In this document: positions 62,401 to 64,000 of the stretch, in pieces
How the letters are laid out: each line of letters starts with the position of its first letter
How positions within the stretch are numbered: the stretch's first letter is position 1
From: a virus
Reading direction: 5' to 3' (one strand)
Virus record (IMG/VR): IMGVR_UViG_3300020192_000008
Span: 1 to 64,000 of that record
DNA length: 64,000 bases
Translations under genes and position numbers: made by a program
Notes under the pieces: generated by a model
Database searches by the model: none
What the model was told of the DNA's origin: nothing
The model's input: only the letters and a program-made list of their open reading frames with translations

Positions 62401-62872
62401 TGTACTCCATGTAGAACTGCTTCGACTTCTCATCGAAGAGCACATCGAATGGAGCCTTGCCCTGAACGTTGAAGCGTGTCTCGAGCTCACCGTTCTGACG
62501 ACGACGCGTGTAGGCACCGGGCTTGAGTTGCCACTGATTGTCGACCTGGTACTCCTGCCCATCCATGATGTAGGAGTAGCGCTGAGTCTGACGGGGGATC
62601 TCCGCGATGCGTACGCGGCGTTGATCCACCACTTTGCCAGTGGCGTTATCAACGAGACGCATGTGCCCGTAGACTGGAGCAGAGAAGCTGCCGCCGTTGA
62701 TCTTCGCCTTGTGTTGGACCCTCAAGTCATCGGGGTGTAGCTCATCCTTTACTTCAAGCTTGTCAAGGTGAAGGGTCTGCACCTTCCCCTTCATAGGGAA
62801 GTTCGTCTGGATGCCTTCCAGCGTTCTATCGCGGAAGTGCTCGAACGCTTCTTGAGGGTCTAGATGAGCCAT
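56492..62872 (-). CDS. Single-chain RNA polymerase, beta and beta-prime fused
   Basis: 2126 residues, colinear with bacterial RpoB then RpoC. Beta part (about 1-1000): LDPVNTPEGSKTGV, NFEDGVVISE (near 632), GDKLAGRYGNKG (near 770) and NPTGVPGRMNV. Beta-prime part: NADFDGDTMSVF, with the three Mg-binding Asp (near 1397); DCGTTRGI, RCEHEKGICQKC (near 1802), a four-Cys zinc site; and a trigger loop LTMKEFHTGG (near 1842). The N-terminal beta-prime zinc ribbon is missing. No alpha, omega or sigma gene lies in the window. Probably transcribes phage genes; whether it is packaged in the virion is not shown. Confidence 0.95.
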   Translation of the reverse strand: MAHLDPQEAFEHFRDRTLEGIQTNFPMKGKVQTLHLDKLEVKDELHPDDLRVQHKAKINGGSFSAPVYGHMRLVDNATGKVVDQRRVRIAEIPRQTQRYSYIMDGQEYQVDNQWQLKPGAYTRRRQNGELETRFNVQGKAPFDVLFDEKSKQFYMEYNKSKLPLYPLIKTMGISDDDLEKSWGKEIFAANKNARGAAGTLERFYKSDRKEAPISKEVAETHFFEAMQNSKMRTDATSVTLGKPIDHVSGEALHLATQKMLKVQAGHPEDDRDSLIFKDLRSAGDFAHDKIKAAGRTIAMKASRNINSKSDIREIVKLEMFNEPIKQSFHKNSAARVASQINPVEMMSSAMQTTIMGSGGIQSEQAVTNEAKMLNKSHFGFLDPVNTPEGSKTGVTLRLPLGVRKLGNDPVVPLYNLKTGKMDLVPPALFMKSSVVLADQVKWENGKPVPLSKTVQAAQDDNDMGPIPFKDAHYVMKHSSQVFNMTSNLVPFMNNCSGNRVSMATRHIEQSISLVNREAPLVQVGTGVYTPGLQSFEAVLGSQASHQATADGVVHSIHADNIVIKDKNGDKHDVPLYNHYPTNDTKSVLHSSALVKVGDKVKKGETVADTNYSKDGVLALGSNLRVAFIPFKGYNFEDGVVISETASKKLASMHLHKHTVPVDTDTILSTRKFQIQHPGVYKKEQLVNFGDDGVIKVGSKVTPGDPLALAMKPFELKDRTGVSAIRKSLAGSHADKSLRWEGEVEGEVVSVTNGKGGLQVHVKTHEPMQSGDKLAGRYGNKGIVTMVLPDHEMPHSKDGKPIEVALNPTGVPGRMNVSQLLETAASKIAIKTGKPYVVQAFQKDVDMVAKVQAELKSHGLHDTEELIDPVTGQSLGHAMTGHQHILKLVHQVDKKVTVASGMGLPGQPNRDRYDQNLQPGSGQRIGSLGMYALLAHGAKANIREMQTWKGEGEDPQTNESKKWPSQHLQVWNAIQTGAPLPTPKSTFAFKKFEDMLKGSGVNIEKKGHELILSPLTDKHVMELSAGRALPKPAERLEAKVDKSGELKPRPGGLFDEKLTGGHGGIKWSHIDLAEPVPNPVFEAPIRSLTGLTQKDFDAIVHGESGINHQGKIVELKDAAHTGGRAIQHLLSKVDVKKDLAAGMKELNSVPMAKVDPVLKKVKYLRALDQLGVGASEAYVMTKMPIIPPVLRPASPMADGNIKYADINQLYSEFALVNDKLKDPTLARHLTDEMKKELRQNYYDGVKAVIGIHVPYAQAKHKGLLHQISGASPKNGYFQKSVVQKRQDLTMRSTIVPEPSLGLDEVGLPKDHALDLFRPFIVKKLQEMGAASNPLDAQKLLTKKDHPSVIKALDSVMEERPILLKRDPALHKYNVQGFQAKRVEGNAIKIHPLVCGGFNADFDGDTMSVFVPIHRDAVAEAHRMKPSNNIFMENTGRVAFIPTLDSAIGLYKLSMVGKETSHTFKTPGDILDAVRGGKFHYNDVVSLNGKKTTAGRVLLATTMPLGMQADLLHNLEMRIDKKGLESLLTKLGKDHKDQFDKSVNMLKDVGNHSAFGTVTVPMPNVGVHNINDPKKNIFVPTGMHTLSLADFQTDKIGRDKVLVGAHKEADAVRASRVNKNDKERRIVDIYMKADKEIGDAHKIEADKKMDNLYIMYKAGAKPSWAQYKQMKIAPMLLTDANNRVIPLPVTKSYSEGLDMAGYWTQMHGARRGSVMKVQETQEPGYMSKLLQNNTMDILVTQPDCGTTRGISLHINEKDVHDRLLASDFKAGHVHIKAGELLTPDKVAQIKAADKNAKIVVRSPLRCEHEKGICQKCVGLSSTGHMHNIGDNIGVLSSHTLGERAVQLTMKEFHTGGVAGGASAAVSGFGRFEQLAMLPQKIPNAASLAMVSGKVEKVENTATGVNVWVGKRPHHVGKDQTGMPLHHLLPGQENLLSWAPPKIGDHIEAGQSLSDPHRTVLNPHDLYKATGSIDKVQNHLVSEMYSLYKDEGIKRRHVEVVVKAMSNLTKVVHPGDSEGILRGEFQPLSMVQKMNNDLAKAGKKPIEHTPVLKGVNMMPLELQEDWMAKLQHRNLRDTIAEGAAMRSKSNLHGSHPIPAIAYGAEFGLNKNQSKLPGYKHLENVSEHSY

Positions 62873-62987
62873 CTTTGTGTCTCTGGTGAGGGTACTCCAC
62901 GCGCAAGAGTCGGTGCAAGGTACGCTTTTTCAGCGGCATAAGGACTTTGATTGGGCACTAGCGCTCAGTCTCAAGGAGATGCGAAGC
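62873..62987. promoter_or_regulatory. Divergent control region with box P8
   Basis: This gap separates the RNA polymerase gene (minus) from the plus-strand genes at the right edge. CGGCATAAGGACTTTGA (62934-62950) is a weaker match to the box found at 790-9151. No clear sigma-70 promoter is visible for the polymerase gene. Confidence 0.4.
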
Positions 62988-63080
62988 ATGAGCGACAAGA
63001 AAGAGCCAACCAAGGGAAAGTCCTTCGAGAAGAAGGTCGAAGAACTCTACGGAAGCGCAGGAGCAAAGAAGAAGACCTGA
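62988..63080 (+). CDS. Small basic peptide, 30 residues
   Basis: ATG 62988 is nine bases after AAGGAG. The product is Lys/Glu-rich and hydrophilic (MSDKKEPTKGKSFEKKVEEL...). Its stop overlaps the next ATG as TGATG, so it is coupled to the membrane protein that follows. Function unknown. Confidence 0.5.
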   Translation: MSDKKEPTKGKSFEKKVEELYGSAGAKKKT

Positions 63081-63259
63081 TGTTCGCGGTCTTCCTAACC
63101 GGGGCCATCGCCGGCTTCTTCAACGGCGTGTACCTGTGGGCGACCACGAAACTTCGTTATGCTGATTCACCCATTCCTGCAGAAAGAGAAGCTGAGGGTA
63201 CACCAGGGAACGAGGCTCCTCCAGGAGACTCTGGGCCTGGTCGGCAGGGCCCTGTTTGA
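63080..63259 (+). CDS. Small membrane protein, 59 residues
   Basis: One transmembrane segment (FAVFLTGAIAGFFNGVYLW) is followed by a polar, Pro/Glu/Gly-rich tail. The start is coupled to the preceding gene by TGATG. The last 100 bases overlap the next gene in another frame, so the tail may be shaped by the overlap. Confidence 0.5.
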   Translation: MFAVFLTGAIAGFFNGVYLWATTKLRYADSPIPAEREAEGTPGNEAPPGDSGPGRQGPV

Positions 63260-63752
63260 TCCGCTAGAGAAGTCGAGACTCTGGCAGATAGAAGCCCTGT
63301 TCGCCCCTATCGCCGGCCGTACTTTGGGGGGAGTACGTGCCAAACTAGTTGATGAAAAGAACTTCGTCACCTTCATCAACCAAATGGATCTAGAGGTACT
63401 CCTTGGGCTAGTGAAGCCTGGGATGAAGTGCCACTGGTCTGGCAGATCGTACTCAGGCCCAGGTGACCGGGACTGGTACGGCTTGTGTGTCGACGATGAC
63501 GACCTGATCGACGATCTCTACGGCCGTGAACTCATGCTCAGATCTGAATACAACTATCAGAGGCTGCCTGAGGGTCTAGAGATATACCGCCGAGTACACC
63601 ACGAAGAGAAGGTCGACAAAGAAGAACTCCATCTTCTCATCGGCGATTACGACAGAGAGACAGGCGTCTGCCCCGATCCTCGGATGGAGACCATCGAGAA
63701 CCGGTGGGTTCGGGCAGACAGCACGAGGGTCATATGGGAGGCCATTTTCTAA
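63159..63752 (+). CDS. Hypothetical 197-residue protein
   Basis: Starts at ATG 63159 inside the membrane-protein gene. Codon use is good from the first codons, so the 101-bp overlap seems real. Soluble alpha/beta protein with acidic stretches (DDDDLIDDLYG). No recognised family. Confidence 0.55.
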   Translation: MLIHPFLQKEKLRVHQGTRLLQETLGLVGRALFDPLEKSRLWQIEALFAPIAGRTLGGVRAKLVDEKNFVTFINQMDLEVLLGLVKPGMKCHWSGRSYSGPGDRDWYGLCVDDDDLIDDLYGRELMLRSEYNYQRLPEGLEIYRRVHHEEKVDKEELHLLIGDYDRETGVCPDPRMETIENRWVRADSTRVIWEAIF

Positions 63753-64000
63753 GGCTTCTCCCGGGTGCACAGGACGACGAGGAAGAGACCGTCAGTGACG
63801 CTGAGCCTGAGTTCGACTCAGGCCAGCGTTGCTCTATCTGCGGCGAAGCCCTCCTCCTCACCGAGGAGGTCTTCTGTCTTGAGCTCAGGCAAGCCTGGGT
63901 TGAAGGCGGCGAGCTGCAGACCTTCCCCCTTCTTGACGCCGACGGAGAACCGGAGTTCACCTCGTACATCTTTCACTTCGAGTGCTGGGAGAGCGCTACG
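63734..64000 (+). CDS. Zinc-knuckle protein, partial at right edge
   Basis: ATG 63734 (MGGHFLRLLPGAQDDEEE) overlaps the previous gene by 19 bp. CSICGEALL and a later HFECW suggest a split zinc-binding motif. The frame is still open at the window edge, so the gene is cut. Confidence 0.55.
   Translation, partial: MGGHFLRLLPGAQDDEEETVSDAEPEFDSGQRCSICGEALLLTEEVFCLELRQAWVEGGELQTFPLLDADGEPEFTSYIFHFECWESAT

Noticed and set aside
1-64000. CRISPR arrays, insertion sequences, rRNA or tRNA genes
   Set aside because: None could be seen on either strand; the only repeats are short tandem or direct repeats and protein low-complexity regions.

Overview
The window is a 64-kb piece of a GC-rich tailed-phage genome with a contractile tail. 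It holds a tail sheath, a probable tail tube, a gp5/VgrG-like baseplate spike, a large terminase subunit (interrupted by an intein), a HK97-type major capsid protein, lysis-type enzymes, and a very large gene for a single-chain RNA polymerase that joins bacterial beta and beta-prime in one polypeptide. No rRNA, tRNA, CRISPR array or insertion sequence was seen. Both edges cut through genes, so the genome is larger than the window. The host cannot be named from the sequence; high GC and strong GC at third codon positions suggest a GC-rich bacterium.

Layout. 1-9850: short plus-strand genes, each behind a shared box (consensus GGGATAAGAAnAATG) and a small 5' hairpin, mixed with minus-strand genes that include a 1229-residue M/G/A-rich structural protein. 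9850-21460: a tightly overlapping minus-strand run of small proteins, many with Cys-pair zinc knuckles, plus a ribbon-helix-helix protein, a GroES-like cochaperonin and a deoxynucleoside monophosphate kinase. 21460-25560: a plus-strand gene of unknown role, a histone-like minus-strand gene, then a plus-strand group with a CHAP-like endolysin, a lipoprotein and a papain-like protease. 25570-47480: minus-strand virion genes (tail tube, sheath, neck and connector candidates, capsid, decoration, protease-like and several glycine-rich virion proteins). 47515-48210: a plus-strand MerR-like regulator. 48208-62872: minus-strand terminase, baseplate spike and RNA polymerase. 62988-64000: plus-strand small genes running off the edge.

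The main observation is that the codon TTA behaves as a stop codon. By reading every TTA in every supported gene (about 20,000 codons) I found none inside a gene body. In-frame TTA occurs at only twelve places, each exactly where the gene should end. Three are TTATG stop/start overlaps. Three share one triplet with the TAA of a convergent gene on the other strand. One splits a fused 648-codon frame into two separate genes. One removes a 497-bp overlap. TAA, TAG and TGA are used as ordinary stops as well. Gene ends below are therefore given at TTA where it applies, and the standard-code end is stated each time.

How the parts may fit together (inference): the phage carries its own RNA polymerase, and the repeated box in front of the plus-strand genes is a candidate promoter for it or for the host enzyme. 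Virion genes are on the minus strand with conventional Shine-Dalgarno sites and translational coupling. Many virion proteins share a short Lys-x-Ala-Ser signature and glycine-zipper segments, which may mark processing by the phage head protease or passage through a membrane.
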